Source: Arenimonas sp049195245 | GTDB lineage: Bacteria; Pseudomonadota; Gammaproteobacteria; Xanthomonadales; Xanthomonadaceae | Direction of reading: 5' to 3' | NCBI RefSeq assembly: GCF_049195245.1 | Contig: NZ_JBMIRR010000027.1 | Coordinates: 124,001 to 188,000, forward strand | DNA: 64,000 nt | Part shown: positions 21,285 to 29,874 of the stretch, piece by piece | How the letters are laid out: each line of letters opens with the position of its first letter | Position numbering within the stretch: the first letter of the stretch is position 1 | The notes under the pieces: model-generated | The model's input: the letters and a program-made list of their open reading frames with translations, nothing else | The model's database searches: none | Told to the model about the DNA's origin: nothing | Program-made: the position numbers and the translations under genes

Positions 21285-22559
21285 ATGGGCCTGGCGGCAC
21301 GCTGGTTCCGCATTCCGTTCTGGCAGCGCGTGCTGGCCGGCTTCGTGCTGGGCGGCCTGGTGGGCTGGCTGGTCGGCGAACAGGCCGGCCCCTGGTTCCA
21401 GCCGCTGGGCACGCTGTACGTCACGCTGATCAAGATGATCGCCACGCCGCTGGTGTTCTTCGCGGTGATCAATGCGGTGGCCAGCCTGCACGGCCAGCAG
21501 TCGGTGGCGGCGCTGGGCGGTCGCACCTTCCTGTGGTTCGCCGGCACGGCCGTGCTGGCGGTGGGCGTCGGGCTGGCGGTGGGCGTGCTTCTGAAGCCGG
21601 GCCTGGGCCTGGAGCCGCTGACCGTGGCCGACACCTACGTCGAGAAGGTGGTGCCCGGGCCGGTGCAGGTGCTGCTGGACGTGGTGCCTGCCAATCCGTT
21701 CGCGGCGCTGGCCGAGGGCCGCATCCTGCAGGTGATCTTCTTCGCGGGCCTGCTGGGTTTCGCCCTGGTCAAGCTGGGCGAACGCACCGCCGGGCTGCGC
21801 GCGCTGGCGGGCGAGGCCAGCGCGGTGATGATCCAGGTCACGCGCTTCGTGCTGGAGTTCACGCCGATCGGCACCTTCGGCCTGATCGCTGCGCTGGTGG
21901 GCACCTATGGCTTCGAGCGGCTGCTGCCGCTGGGCGGCTTCGTGTTCGCGCTGTACCTGGCCTGCGCGCTGCACATCGTGTTCGTCTACGGCGGCCTGCT
22001 GCTGGCGCACGGGCTGAACCCGCTGCGCTTCTTCCGCGGCGCGGCGCCCGCGATGCAGATCGCCTTCGTCGCCTCGTCCAGCTTCGCGGCGCTGCCGGCC
22101 TCGCTGCGCGCGGCCACCCACAGCCTGGGCGTGAAGCCGGAGTACGCCGCCTTCGCGGTGCCGCTGGGTGCCAGCATCAAGATGGACGGCTGCGGCGCGA
22201 TCTTTCCCGCGCTCACCGCGGTGTTCGTGGCCCAGTACTTCGGGCTGGACCTGTCGGCGCAGCAGTATTTCGTGATCCTGCTGGCCTCGGTACTCGGCAG
22301 CTTCGGCACCGCGGGCGTGCCGGGCACCGCGATGGTGATGGCCACCGTGGTGCTCAGCTCGGCCGGCCTGCCGCTGGAAGGCATCGGCTACTTGGTGGCC
22401 ATTGATCGGGTGCTGGACATGATGCGCACGATGACCAACGTCACCGGGCAGGTGCTGGTGCCGGTGCTGGTGGCGAAGGAAACCGGCCTGCTGGACCAGG
22501 CCGCCTACGACGCCGCCAACACCGACATCGCGCTGGAAGGGGACGAGGCCCGGCGATGA
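21285..22559 (+). CDS. Dicarboxylate/amino acid:cation symporter (DAACS family)
   Basis: A 424-residue Glt/DctA-family secondary transporter. It has eight helices plus two re-entrant loops, with the serine-rich hairpin FVASSSFAALPASL near 260-273, the KMDGCGAIFPALTAVFVAQY segment and GTAGVPGTAMVM, which form the substrate and Na+ sites. The likely cargo is glutamate/aspartate or C4-dicarboxylate, not decidable here. The start ATG follows AAGGGGG. Its stop overlaps the next gene by four bases (ATGA), so the two are co-translated. Confidence 0.92.
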   Translation: MGLAARWFRIPFWQRVLAGFVLGGLVGWLVGEQAGPWFQPLGTLYVTLIKMIATPLVFFAVINAVASLHGQQSVAALGGRTFLWFAGTAVLAVGVGLAVGVLLKPGLGLEPLTVADTYVEKVVPGPVQVLLDVVPANPFAALAEGRILQVIFFAGLLGFALVKLGERTAGLRALAGEASAVMIQVTRFVLEFTPIGTFGLIAALVGTYGFERLLPLGGFVFALYLACALHIVFVYGGLLLAHGLNPLRFFRGAAPAMQIAFVASSSFAALPASLRAATHSLGVKPEYAAFAVPLGASIKMDGCGAIFPALTAVFVAQYFGLDLSAQQYFVILLASVLGSFGTAGVPGTAMVMATVVLSSAGLPLEGIGYLVAIDRVLDMMRTMTNVTGQVLVPVLVAKETGLLDQAAYDAANTDIALEGDEARR

Positions 22560-23419
22560 GCCCGCGGCACGGCGCCACGCTGGCCGGACTGGCCGCCGTG
22601 CTGCTGTGGTCGACGCTGGCGCTGTTGACCGCAGGCACCGGTCGCCTGCCGGTGTTCCAGGTGCTGGCGACGGGGTTTGGCATCGCCGGGCTGGCGGGTT
22701 GCGCGCTGTTGCTGCGCCCCGGTGGTCCGGGCCTTGGCGCGCTGCGGCAGCCATGGCCCGCGGCGCGGCTGGCCATTGCCGCACTGCTGGGGTACCACGG
22801 GCTCTACTTCTTCGCGCTCAAGCATGCGCCGGCGGTCGAGGCCAACCTGATCAATTACCTCTGGCCGCTGCTGATCGTGGTGTTCGCTGCCGCGATTGGC
22901 GGCACCCGCGTGCGCGCAGCGCAGTGGCTGGGCACGGCGCTGGGCCTGGCCGCCGCGGTGCTGCTGGTGTCGCGGGGCGGCCAGGTGCAGGTGGATCCGG
23001 CGCACTGGCCGGGTTACGCGGCCGCGCTCGGCGCGGCGCTGGTCTGGGCGCTGTATTCGGTGCTCAACCGGCGCCATGCCGCGGCCCCCAGCACCGCGAT
23101 GGCCGGCACCTGCCTGGCCGTGGGTCTGTTCGGTGCCTGCCTGCACCTGGCGCTGGAAACCACGGTGGCACCGACGCCCGTGCAATGGCTGTTGCTGCTG
23201 GCCCTGGGGCTGGGCCCGACCGGCATCGCGTTCTGGCTGTGGGACATCGGAACCAAGCGCGGCGACCTCGCCCTGTTGGGAACCCTGTCCTACGCCGCCC
23301 CGGTGCTGAGCACCGGCTGGCTGCTGCTCGCAGGGCGCGCCACGCCGCACTGGAGCCAGGCGGTGGCGGTCGCCCTGCTGCTGGCCGGAGCCGCGCTGAG
23401 CGCGCGGCACGCCGACTAG
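22556..23419 (+). CDS. DMT-superfamily EamA transporter (YddG-like)
   Basis: A 287-residue drug/metabolite transporter with about ten helices in two EamA repeats. The segment ALKHAPAVEANLINYLWPLL resembles the aromatic amino acid exporter YddG, and the second repeat has GLGPTGIAFWLWDIGTKRGD. It likely exports amino acids or related metabolites. The four-base overlap with the DAACS symporter gene couples an importer to an exporter. Confidence 0.85.
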   Translation: MSPRHGATLAGLAAVLLWSTLALLTAGTGRLPVFQVLATGFGIAGLAGCALLLRPGGPGLGALRQPWPAARLAIAALLGYHGLYFFALKHAPAVEANLINYLWPLLIVVFAAAIGGTRVRAAQWLGTALGLAAAVLLVSRGGQVQVDPAHWPGYAAALGAALVWALYSVLNRRHAAAPSTAMAGTCLAVGLFGACLHLALETTVAPTPVQWLLLLALGLGPTGIAFWLWDIGTKRGDLALLGTLSYAAPVLSTGWLLLAGRATPHWSQAVAVALLLAGAALSARHAD

Positions 23420-23808
23420 CGCGCCAGTCGCCAGCCGAGCAGGGCGAAGGGCAGCGGCACCAGCACGCCCGCCACCATCATCCACAGCGGATGCGGGATG
23501 GCCGCGAAGTTGGCCGCGACCAGCGCCAGCATCACCACGCCGATGACGATGGCCACGCCGCGCTTGTGCGCGCGGCTGATGGTGGTGGCGGTGTAGGCGC
23601 CTAGGAAGCTGCCGGCCGCGTAGGCCACCAGTACCATGCCCAGGGCCATGGGCGGCATCGCGGCGATCAGGGATTTCGCCGCTTCGGGGTTGGTCAGGTC
23701 CAGGCCGGGCGGCGGGGGATAGATCGAATGCCCCAGCCACTGGATGGCGGCCACCATCACACCCATCACCACGATCCCCGCCAGTACCGCGAGCACGCTG
23801 CGGATCAT
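23416..23808 (-). CDS. Small conserved membrane protein, function unknown
   Basis: A 130-residue protein with about four hydrophobic segments, beginning MIRSVLAVLAGIVVMGVMVA. A loop after the first helix is rich in proline (SIYPPPPGLDL). I recognise this type as a common uncharacterised proteobacterial membrane protein but cannot name a function. The ATG at 23808 is preceded by GAGGAAG; the open frame upstream is GC-rich read-through. Its stop overlaps the stop region of the EamA gene by four bases on the other strand. Confidence 0.75.
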   Translation of the reverse strand: MIRSVLAVLAGIVVMGVMVAAIQWLGHSIYPPPPGLDLTNPEAAKSLIAAMPPMALGMVLVAYAAGSFLGAYTATTISRAHKRGVAIVIGVVMLALVAANFAAIPHPLWMMVAGVLVPLPFALLGWRLAR

Positions 23809-23975
23809 CGCCGCTTCCTCCCCGTTCGACTGCGCGCAGCTTCGTCCGGGCCCGCGCAAAAGACAAGCGCTGGACGGTTGCCTGGGTCGTGGTTCGCAAG
23901 AAACGTGGGGTCCGGGGATATTTTGGCCGCCGCATGGCTGGCACGGCGCCGCCGGCGCCAAATGGAAACCGACGC

Positions 23976-24005
23976 AAAAAGAAAGGGCCGCACAGGGCGG
24001 CCCTT
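23976..24005 (-). terminator. Rho-independent terminator of the rhlE-like gene
   Basis: On the minus strand a 9-bp stem (24005-23997 with 23991-23983) and a 5-base loop are followed directly by a T-rich run CTTTTTG. It lies 22 bases after the rhlE-like stop at 24028. Confidence 0.8.
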
Positions 24006-24027
24006 CTTCATGCACCGCGGGCGCGGA

Positions 24028-25347
24028 TCAGCGCGCGGGGCGGGTGCCGTCGTTGCGGCTGCGGCCGTCGCGGGCGCCGTCGCGCGGGCCCTTGGGGCCG
24101 GCGTGCGCGTGGCGCTCGGTGCCCACGTGCGGGCGGCGGGCGTGGCGCTGCGGCGGACGCTGGCCACCGGCCGGACGGCCCGAGGGCGCATCGTTGCCCA
24201 TGCGGATCGGACGCTGCGGCGTGTAGCCCTCGACTTCCACCATCTCGATGTCGGCCTTGAGCACGCGCTGGATCGCGCGCAGCAGGCCGCCCTCGTCGGA
24301 GGACACCAGCGAGATCGCCTCGCCGGACGCGCCGGCGCGGCCGGTGCGGCCGATGCGGTGCACGTAGTCTTCGGCCACCATCGGCAGGTCGAAGTTGATC
24401 ACCATCGGCAGCAGCGGGATGTCCAGGCCGCGGGCGGCGACGTCGGTGGCGACCAGCACGCGGGCCTTGCCCGACTTGAAGTCGCGCAGGGCCTTCAGGC
24501 GCTGGGCCTGGCTCTTGTTGCCGTGGATGGCGACCGAGTTGATGCCGGCCTTGTCCAGCTGCTCCGACAGACGGTTGCAGCCGTGCTTGGTGCGGCCGAA
24601 CACCAGCACCTGGTCCTGGTAGCGCTTGGACAGGATTTCCAGCAGTAGGTCGCGCTTGCGGCTGGCATCCACCGGATGGACGATGTGGGTGACGTTGGTG
24701 GCCACGGCATTGCGCACCGACACCTGCACTTCCTTGGGCTCGCGCAGGAATTCCATCGCCAGCTTCTTGATCGCGTCCTCGAAGGTGGCCGAGAACAGCA
24801 GGGTCTGCCGGCGCGACGGGATCTTGGCCATCACGCGCTTCATCGCGGGCAGGAAGCCCATGTCGAGCATGCGGTCGGCTTCGTCCAGCACCAGGATCTC
24901 GACGTGCGAGAGGTCCACGCTGCGGCGCTCGAGATGGTCGAGCAGGCGGCCCGGGGTGGCCACGAGGATGTCGACGCCGCGGCGCAGCGCGTCGATCTGC
25001 GGCTGCATGCCGGCGCCACCGTAGACGGTGGTGGCGTTCAGGCGCAGGTGCTTGCCGTAGGCGCGCAGGCTGTCGAACACCTGCACGGCCAGCTCACGGG
25101 TCGGCGCCAGCACCAGGGCGCGCGGCTTGCGCGGGCCGCTCTGCGGACCGGCCTGGGCCAGGCGGTGCAGCAGGGGCAGCGAGAAGGCCGCCGTCTTGCC
25201 GGTGCCGGTCTGGGCGCCGCCCATCAGGTCGTGGCCGGCCATGACCAGCGGAATCGCTTCGGCCTGGATCGGGGTGGGGTTGGCGTAGCCGAGTTCGGCA
25301 AGCGCACGGTTCAGCTCGGGCGCGAGCCCAAGGGTTTCAAAAGACAT
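24028..25347 (-). CDS. rhlE: RhlE-like DEAD-box RNA helicase
   Basis: A 439-residue DEAD-box helicase. The motifs are complete: ANPTPIQ, Walker A AQTGTGKT (45-52), PTREL, ATPGR, DEAD (155-158), SAT, ATDVAARGLDIP and HRIGRTGRAG. The core ends near residue 375, and the rest is an Arg/Gly/His/Pro-rich low-complexity tail that probably binds RNA non-specifically. No DbpA-type domain, which points to RhlE rather than DeaD. It has an intrinsic terminator behind it and a long gap of about 340 bases in front. Confidence 0.9.
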   Translation of the reverse strand: MSFETLGLAPELNRALAELGYANPTPIQAEAIPLVMAGHDLMGGAQTGTGKTAAFSLPLLHRLAQAGPQSGPRKPRALVLAPTRELAVQVFDSLRAYGKHLRLNATTVYGGAGMQPQIDALRRGVDILVATPGRLLDHLERRSVDLSHVEILVLDEADRMLDMGFLPAMKRVMAKIPSRRQTLLFSATFEDAIKKLAMEFLREPKEVQVSVRNAVATNVTHIVHPVDASRKRDLLLEILSKRYQDQVLVFGRTKHGCNRLSEQLDKAGINSVAIHGNKSQAQRLKALRDFKSGKARVLVATDVAARGLDIPLLPMVINFDLPMVAEDYVHRIGRTGRAGASGEAISLVSSDEGGLLRAIQRVLKADIEMVEVEGYTPQRPIRMGNDAPSGRPAGGQRPPQRHARRPHVGTERHAHAGPKGPRDGARDGRSRNDGTRPAR

Positions 25348-25688
25348 GGATGTACTCCGTTGCGTAACCCGGAGCGTTCCCTGAAACCGCGCTGCGAGCT
25401 GGTGAAGCTGGTTTTACGGCAGGGCCCGAGCTGGGCCTGACGGGTTTGCGCAGCGAAAGGCGTGCGGAGTGGGGCCAGACGCAGGGCGAGCGGACTCGGG
25501 ACCTGGGTGGCGGGCATACCGGGGGAAAACGGTCAGCCGTGCAGCAAACAGGGCGAAGGTTACGCGAAACCGGCCGCGCCGGCCAGCGCGGCTGTATCGG
25601 CCGTTCAGCCGGCGGCGCGCCGGACCGGCCCGTGGCCGTGACCAACGGGGGAGGGTGGTGGCCGGAACGGGCGGGTAGGATGCGGGCG
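25348..25688. other. 341-base gene-free gap between rhlE-like and DUF1232 genes
   Basis: Divergent intergenic region. On the minus strand ACGGAGT precedes the rhlE start. On the plus strand a TAGGAT hexamer lies only 8 bases before the DUF1232 start, which would give an almost leaderless transcript if used. I see no convincing -35/-10 pair for the helicase, no ORF with good codon use and no repeat. A long 5' leader regulating the helicase is possible but unsupported. Confidence 0.4.
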
Positions 25689-26252
25689 ATGAAGATCACC
25701 TTCGAGCTCGAGCCCGGCGACATCGACCGCTTCCACGAGGCGCTGGCCCGGGCCGAGCGGCGCGTGGCCTGCGCCGACGAGGGCGACATCGTGGCCGCGG
25801 CCAGGCACTCGCTGGAAACGCTGCCCATCGCCAGCGCGCCCGGCTACATCCGCCGCCGCCTGCTGGACGTGGAGCACCTGATCGGCATGCTCGAGGACGA
25901 GGCCTGGGCGCTGCCGCAGGTCGAGCGCGCCGAGGTGCTGCGGCTGCTGGCCTACTTCAGCGACCCCGAGGACCTGATCCCGGACGACGTGGCGGTGATC
26001 GGCCTGCTCGACGACGCGATCATGCTGGAGCTGCTGATGCGCGGCATCCGGCACGTGATGGGCGCCTACGGTGAGTTCTGCACCGCGCGCGCGGCCCAGC
26101 CCGAGGCCGAAGGCCCCGACGCACGCATCGCCATGGCCCGCGACCTCGCGCGCCGGCGCGATCGGCTGCACGCCCGCATGCGGCGGCGCGCGGTGCGCGA
26201 CGCGGTGGCCGGCGCGGCCGGGCCCGCCGGTCCGTTTCCCCTCCAGGGTTGA
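25689..26252 (+). CDS. DUF1232 domain protein
   Basis: A 187-residue protein with a DUF1232 (YkvA-like) core: LLAYFSDPEDLIPDDVAVIGLLDDAIML at about 81-108 is the signature of this small domain. The N-terminal 80 residues are acidic and helical, and the C-terminal 50 are Arg/Ala-rich. There is no full membrane helix apart from the moderately hydrophobic DUF1232 segment. Function unknown. The ATG at 25689 was chosen because MKITFELEPGD starts a sensible fold; an ATG nine bases earlier is possible. Confidence 0.8.
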   Translation: MKITFELEPGDIDRFHEALARAERRVACADEGDIVAAARHSLETLPIASAPGYIRRRLLDVEHLIGMLEDEAWALPQVERAEVLRLLAYFSDPEDLIPDDVAVIGLLDDAIMLELLMRGIRHVMGAYGEFCTARAAQPEAEGPDARIAMARDLARRRDRLHARMRRRAVRDAVAGAAGPAGPFPLQG

Positions 26253-26279
26253 GCCCGGCCGGGCGGCGCCCCGGGGCGC

Positions 26280-26285
26280 TAGAAT
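26280..26285 (+). promoter_or_regulatory. Candidate -10 element of the thioesterase gene
   Basis: TAGAAT preceded by GCGC, 40 bases ahead of the start at 26325. The same TAGAAT form precedes pyrG and hfq in this window. No clear -35. Confidence 0.35.
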
Positions 26286-26324
26286 CAAGCCTGGCCGCGC
26301 CTTGCGGCATCGGGAGCTTCGGGC

Positions 26325-26810
26325 ATGAGCGGTGCGCAGCGTGAACTGACTTTCCGTTTCCTGGCCGAGCCCACCGACGTCAACTACGGCGGCAAGGTGC
26401 ACGGCGGCGTGGTGATGAAGTGGATCGACCAGGTGGGCTATGCCGCCGCGGTCGGCTGGAGCGGCCGCTACAGCGTCACGGTGGCGGTGGGCGGCATCCG
26501 CTTCGTGGCGCCGATCCGCACCAGCGACCTGGTCACCGTCACCGCCAAGCTGGTCTACACCGGCAACAGCAGCATGCACTTCGCCATCGACGTGCGCGCC
26601 CGCGATCCGATGCAGGACGGCGGCGAGCGGCTGTGCACCCACTGCGTGATCGTGTTCGTGGCCCTGGACGGCGTCGAAGGCAAGCCCACCGCGGTGCCGC
26701 CCTGGACCCCCGAGTCCGAAGACGACCGCCGCATCGCCGACTACGCGCTCAAGGTGATGGCCCTGAGCAAGGACATCGAACACGCCGTGGCCTCGCTGCG
26801 CGACGCATGA
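26325..26810 (+). CDS. Acyl-CoA thioesterase (YciA-like hotdog fold)
   Basis: A 161-residue single-hotdog thioesterase of the YciA/BACH type that hydrolyses acyl-CoA to free acid and CoA. The N-terminal stretch DVNYGGKVHGGVVMKWIDQ (19-36 region) contains the conserved catalytic Asp35 in WID, followed by the hotdog helix and VGGIRFVAPIRTSDLVTV. The length is normal. It overlaps the next gene by four bases (ATGA), so DUF454 is co-translated with it. Confidence 0.9.
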   Translation: MSGAQRELTFRFLAEPTDVNYGGKVHGGVVMKWIDQVGYAAAVGWSGRYSVTVAVGGIRFVAPIRTSDLVTVTAKLVYTGNSSMHFAIDVRARDPMQDGGERLCTHCVIVFVALDGVEGKPTAVPPWTPESEDDRRIADYALKVMALSKDIEHAVASLRDA

Positions 26811-27199
26811 GCCTGGGCGCGCGCGCCAGGCGATGGGCGTGGCTGTGCCTGGCCTACCTGGCCCTGGCCCTTGGCGTGATCGGCATCTTCCTGCCGGGCC
26901 TGCCCACCACGCCCTTCGTGCTGCTGTCGGCGTACGCCGCCGCGCGCGGCTCCGACCGTCTGCACGCCTGGCTGCTGGCGCATCGCCTCTACGGCCCCAT
27001 GATCCGCGACTGGCAGGCCACCGGCGCCGTCAGCCGCCGCGCCAAGCACTGGGCCCTGGGCACGATGGCCCTGTGCGCCGTCATCTTTTTCCTCACCGCC
27101 CCCCGCTGGTGGATGGCCGCCACCGGCACCGCGATCATGGCCCTCGTCGGGACCTGGCTGTGGCTGCGTCCCGAACCGGAGAAGCCGACCGCGGATTGA
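26807..27199 (+). CDS. DUF454 (YbaN-like) inner-membrane protein
   Basis: A 130-residue protein with hydrophobic segments at about 11-42 and 80-118. It has the family hallmark GVIGIFLPGLPTTPFVLLSA followed by an Arg-rich amphipathic loop (LLAHRLYGPMIRDWQATGAV). Function unknown. It starts inside the stop of the thioesterase gene. Its last three codons and stop (TACCGCGGATTGA region) lie inside the left arm of an intergenic inverted repeat, so the element has supplied the C-terminus. Confidence 0.9.
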   Translation: MSLGARARRWAWLCLAYLALALGVIGIFLPGLPTTPFVLLSAYAAARGSDRLHAWLLAHRLYGPMIRDWQATGAVSRRAKHWALGTMALCAVIFFLTAPRWWMAATGTAIMALVGTWLWLRPEPEKPTAD

Positions 27200-27293
27200 C
27201 GCGGATGACCGCGGATGAACGCAGATAAAGCGAAGTAAAAATTGAGATTGGTTCTATCCGCTTTTATCCGCGTTCATCCGCGTCAATCCGCGG
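27189..27293. repeat. Intergenic inverted repeat, GCGGATAA-type (copy 2)
   Basis: The left arm starts at 27189 (CCGCGGATTGACGCGGATGA...) and the right arm ends at 27293 (...GCGTCAATCCGCGG). The arms are about 39-49 bases; the left one has one extra 10-base CCGCGGATGA unit. The loop is AT-richer. It lies between the convergent DUF454 and NlpC/P60 genes and overlaps the DUF454 stop. It shares GACGCGGAT blocks with the element at 11649-11763, so both belong to one family. Confidence 0.85.
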
Positions 27294-27300
27294 CCAGCCT

Positions 27301-27900
27301 TCAATCCAGGACCCGCCGCGCCCCCGCATAGTGGCGACTCCAGTAGGGCCCGTCGAGGCGGTCCAGGCGCACGGTGCCGCCGGTGCTGGGGGCGTGCACG
27401 AAGCGGCCCTCGCCGACGTAGATGCCGATGTGGAAGACGCTGCCGCCGTTGGCGAACAGCACCAGGTCGCCCGAGGCCAGGCGATCGCGCGGTGGCGTGC
27501 GCGCCTTGATCTTGGCGATCTCGCGGGTGGTGCGCGGCAGGAACAGGCGCGCGGCATCCAGGTACACGTAGCCGACCAGGCCGCTGCAGTCGAAGCCCCC
27601 CTCGGGCGTGTTGCCGCCCCAGCGGTAGGGCGTGCCGACCAGGCCCAGGGCGCGCATCAGCACGTCGTTGGCGCGCATCGGGTCGGCCGGGCTGACGTCC
27701 ACGATCTGCAGCGCGGGCGCCGCCGGCGCGCGGGCCGGGGTGGTCCGGCGTTCCGGCGCGGAACCGCAGGCGGCGAGCAGGGCCGCCAGCAGCACAAGCG
27801 CCCCGGCGCCACGCCAGCCAGGCGCCGCGCGCGGAACTGGCGCTGGCCGGGATCGGCCGGGATAATGCGCGTTCGCTGTCACGGGCCGAGTGTGCCCCAT
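27301..27900 (-). CDS. NlpC/P60 family lipoprotein, putative peptidoglycan endopeptidase
   Basis: A 199-residue exported protein. A hydrophobic segment (32-45) ends in the lipobox LLAAC with Cys45, and the C-terminal NlpC/P60 domain (about 76-197) has catalytic Cys105 in GGFDCSGLVG, His157 in SVFHIGIYVG and a third polar residue, His169, in FVHAPSTGG. Related Spr/MepS enzymes cleave D-Glu/mDAP cross-links in the periplasm. The N-terminal 30 residues before the hydrophobic core are unusually long for a signal, so a later start is possible. Single gene, divergent from the FKBP gene. Confidence 0.87.
   Translation of the reverse strand: MGHTRPVTANAHYPGRSRPAPVPRAAPGWRGAGALVLLAALLAACGSAPERRTTPARAPAAPALQIVDVSPADPMRANDVLMRALGLVGTPYRWGGNTPEGGFDCSGLVGYVYLDAARLFLPRTTREIAKIKARTPPRDRLASGDLVLFANGGSVFHIGIYVGEGRFVHAPSTGGTVRLDRLDGPYWSRHYAGARRVLD
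27861..27866 (+). promoter_or_regulatory. Candidate -10 element of the FKBP gene
   Basis: GATAAT, 72 bases ahead of the FKBP start and inside the 5' end of the divergent NlpC/P60 gene. No clear -35. Confidence 0.3.
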
Positions 27901-27937
27901 CGCGCCGGTCGCGTCACCGGCCCCATCCGGAAAAAAA

Positions 27938-28417
27938 ATGAAGATCGAGAAGAACCGCGTCGTCCGCTTCCACTACACCGTTTCCGAGCCGGGGCAGCCG
28001 CCGGTGGAGAGCTCGCGCGACCGCGAGCCCCTGGCCATCCTGATCGGCCACGGCAACATCATCCCGGGCCTGGAGGCCGCGATGATGGACCGCGTCGCCG
28101 GCGACAGCTTCGAGGCCACCGTCGAGCCCGGGCAGGCCTACGGCGAGCGCCGCGAGGGCTTCACCCAGCGCGTGCCCAAGAAGCACATCCGCGAGCCGCG
28201 CCTGGCACCGGGCCAGCAGGTGGTGATCAACACATCGGTGGGGCCGCGCGCGGTCACCGTGGTCAAGGTCGGTGCCACCGTGGTGGACGTGGACCTCAAC
28301 CACCCGATGGCGGGCAAGTCGCTGCAGTTCCAGGTCGAGATCGTGGACGTGCGTGAAGCCGAGCCGGTCGAGATCGAGCACGGCCACGTGCACGGCGAGG
28401 GCGGCGCGCAGCACTGA
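27938..28417 (+). CDS. SlyD-like FKBP-type peptidyl-prolyl isomerase
   Basis: A 159-residue cytoplasmic prolyl isomerase/chaperone of the SlyD/FkpB class. The FKBP core shows VVRFHYTVSEPG, LIGHGNIIPGLEAAMMDRVAGD and VDLNHPMAGKSLQFQVEIV, with the insert-in-flap region (about 75-125) between. The C-terminus (EIEHGHVHGEGGAQH) has several histidines, recalling the metal-binding tail of SlyD but shorter. The ATG at 27938 follows a GG-A8 run and starts the family-typical MKIEKNRVV; an in-frame ATG 16 codons earlier is unlikely. Confidence 0.9.
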   Translation: MKIEKNRVVRFHYTVSEPGQPPVESSRDREPLAILIGHGNIIPGLEAAMMDRVAGDSFEATVEPGQAYGERREGFTQRVPKKHIREPRLAPGQQVVINTSVGPRAVTVVKVGATVVDVDLNHPMAGKSLQFQVEIVDVREAEPVEIEHGHVHGEGGAQH

Positions 28418-28454
28418 CGCTTCTGGCAACAACCAAGGCGGGGAGGCCTGGCGC

Positions 28455-29852
28455 ATGACCGATCATCCGAACGTGCTGGCGCCGGTGGCCGGCGAAGACC
28501 GCATCCAGGCCATGGACGTGCTGCGGGGCTTCGCCCTGGTGGGCATCCTGCTGATGAACATCGAGGGCATGGCCGGGCCGCTGATGGCCTCGGTCACGGG
28601 CGTGAACCCGGCGCTGCAGGGCGCCGACCGCTGGGCCGACACCTTCGTGTACCTGTTCGTGCAGGGCAAGTTCTACCCGCTGTTCTCGCTGCTGTTCGGC
28701 ATGGGCTTCGCGGTGATGATGGCGCGCGCCCGCGCCGCGGGCCGGCCGTTCGTGGCGGTGTACCTGCGGCGGTCGCTGGTGCTGCTGGGCATTGGCCTGG
28801 CGCACGCCCTGCTGCTGTGGCCGGGCGACGTGCTGACGTCGTATGCGCTGATCGCGCTGGTGCTGCTGTTCATGGTGGCGATGCACGGGCTCAGCCTGCC
28901 GCGCTGGGCCGCGGTGGGCGTGGCGCTGAGCATCGCGGTGGTCGTGGTGGCGGTCGCGGCCGGCGTGCCGATGGCTGCGCTGCTGGTGCTGCCGCTGCTG
29001 CTGTTCGTCGGTCTGTCGCGGGTGCCGGGCGCGGGCCTGGCGGTGTACGCCAGCCTGCTGCTGCTGTTCACGCCGCTCTTCATCTTCTGCATGGGCCTGC
29101 TGGGCAGCGCAGCGATGTCCACGCCGGAATCGGCGGCCGATTGGACCCGCGAGATGGGGGCCGAAGGCGAGCGCATGGCCGCCGTGATCGCGGCCCAGCG
29201 CGAAGCCTACGGGTCCGGATCCTTCGCCGAGGCCACCGCGCAGCGCTGGGCCGACCTGAAGATGATGCTGGGCTACCTGGCGTTCTGGGGCTGGAACATC
29301 CTGGGCCTGTTCCTGCTGGGCGCCTGGTTCGTGCGCCGCGGTGTGATCGCCAACCCCGCGGCGCATGCGCGCTTCTACGCGGCGCTGCGCTGGGGCGCGA
29401 TGCCGGTGGGCCTGGCCATGACCTTGTTCTCGTACTGGCTGGCGCCCACCACGGACGTCGGCCGCATGGACATCGTGATGGGCGGCTCGCAGTCGCTGGC
29501 CATGCTGGGCGGCACGCTGCTCAGCCTGGGTTACCTGGCCTGGATCGTGCACGCGCTGGGCACCCCGTCCGGCGCGGGCCTGGGCCGCCTGCTGGCGCCG
29601 GCCGGCCGCATGGCGCTGACCAATTACCTGATGCAGTCGCTGGTCTGCACCAGCATCTTCTACGGGTATGGCCTGGGCTATTTCGAGCAGATGCCGCGCG
29701 CCTGGCAGATTCCATTGGTGTTCGCGCTGTTCGCGCTGCAGGTGGCGCTGAGCCACTGGTGGATGGCGCGCTTCCGCTTCGGCCCGATGGAATGGCTGTG
29801 GCGCGCCGCCACCTACCTGCAGCTGCCGCCGATGCGGCGCGTGAGCCGGTGA
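28455..29852 (+). CDS. DUF418 family membrane protein
   Basis: A 465-residue membrane protein with about ten helices. It has the usual N-terminus AMDVLRGFALVGILLMNIEG and the C-terminal DUF418 region (LAPAGRMALTNYLMQSLVC through FGPMEWLWRAATY). Related to acyltransferase-3-like YeiB proteins; proposed to act on surface or membrane molecules, with no defined reaction. The ATG follows GGGGAGGC. The next gene begins 22 bases after its stop, consistent with an operon with the DadA-like and HutG-like genes. Confidence 0.88.
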   Translation: MTDHPNVLAPVAGEDRIQAMDVLRGFALVGILLMNIEGMAGPLMASVTGVNPALQGADRWADTFVYLFVQGKFYPLFSLLFGMGFAVMMARARAAGRPFVAVYLRRSLVLLGIGLAHALLLWPGDVLTSYALIALVLLFMVAMHGLSLPRWAAVGVALSIAVVVVAVAAGVPMAALLVLPLLLFVGLSRVPGAGLAVYASLLLLFTPLFIFCMGLLGSAAMSTPESAADWTREMGAEGERMAAVIAAQREAYGSGSFAEATAQRWADLKMMLGYLAFWGWNILGLFLLGAWFVRRGVIANPAAHARFYAALRWGAMPVGLAMTLFSYWLAPTTDVGRMDIVMGGSQSLAMLGGTLLSLGYLAWIVHALGTPSGAGLGRLLAPAGRMALTNYLMQSLVCTSIFYGYGLGYFEQMPRAWQIPLVFALFALQVALSHWWMARFRFGPMEWLWRAATYLQLPPMRRVSR

Positions 29853-29874
29853 CGCCGCTGCGGTGCCGCCGGGC

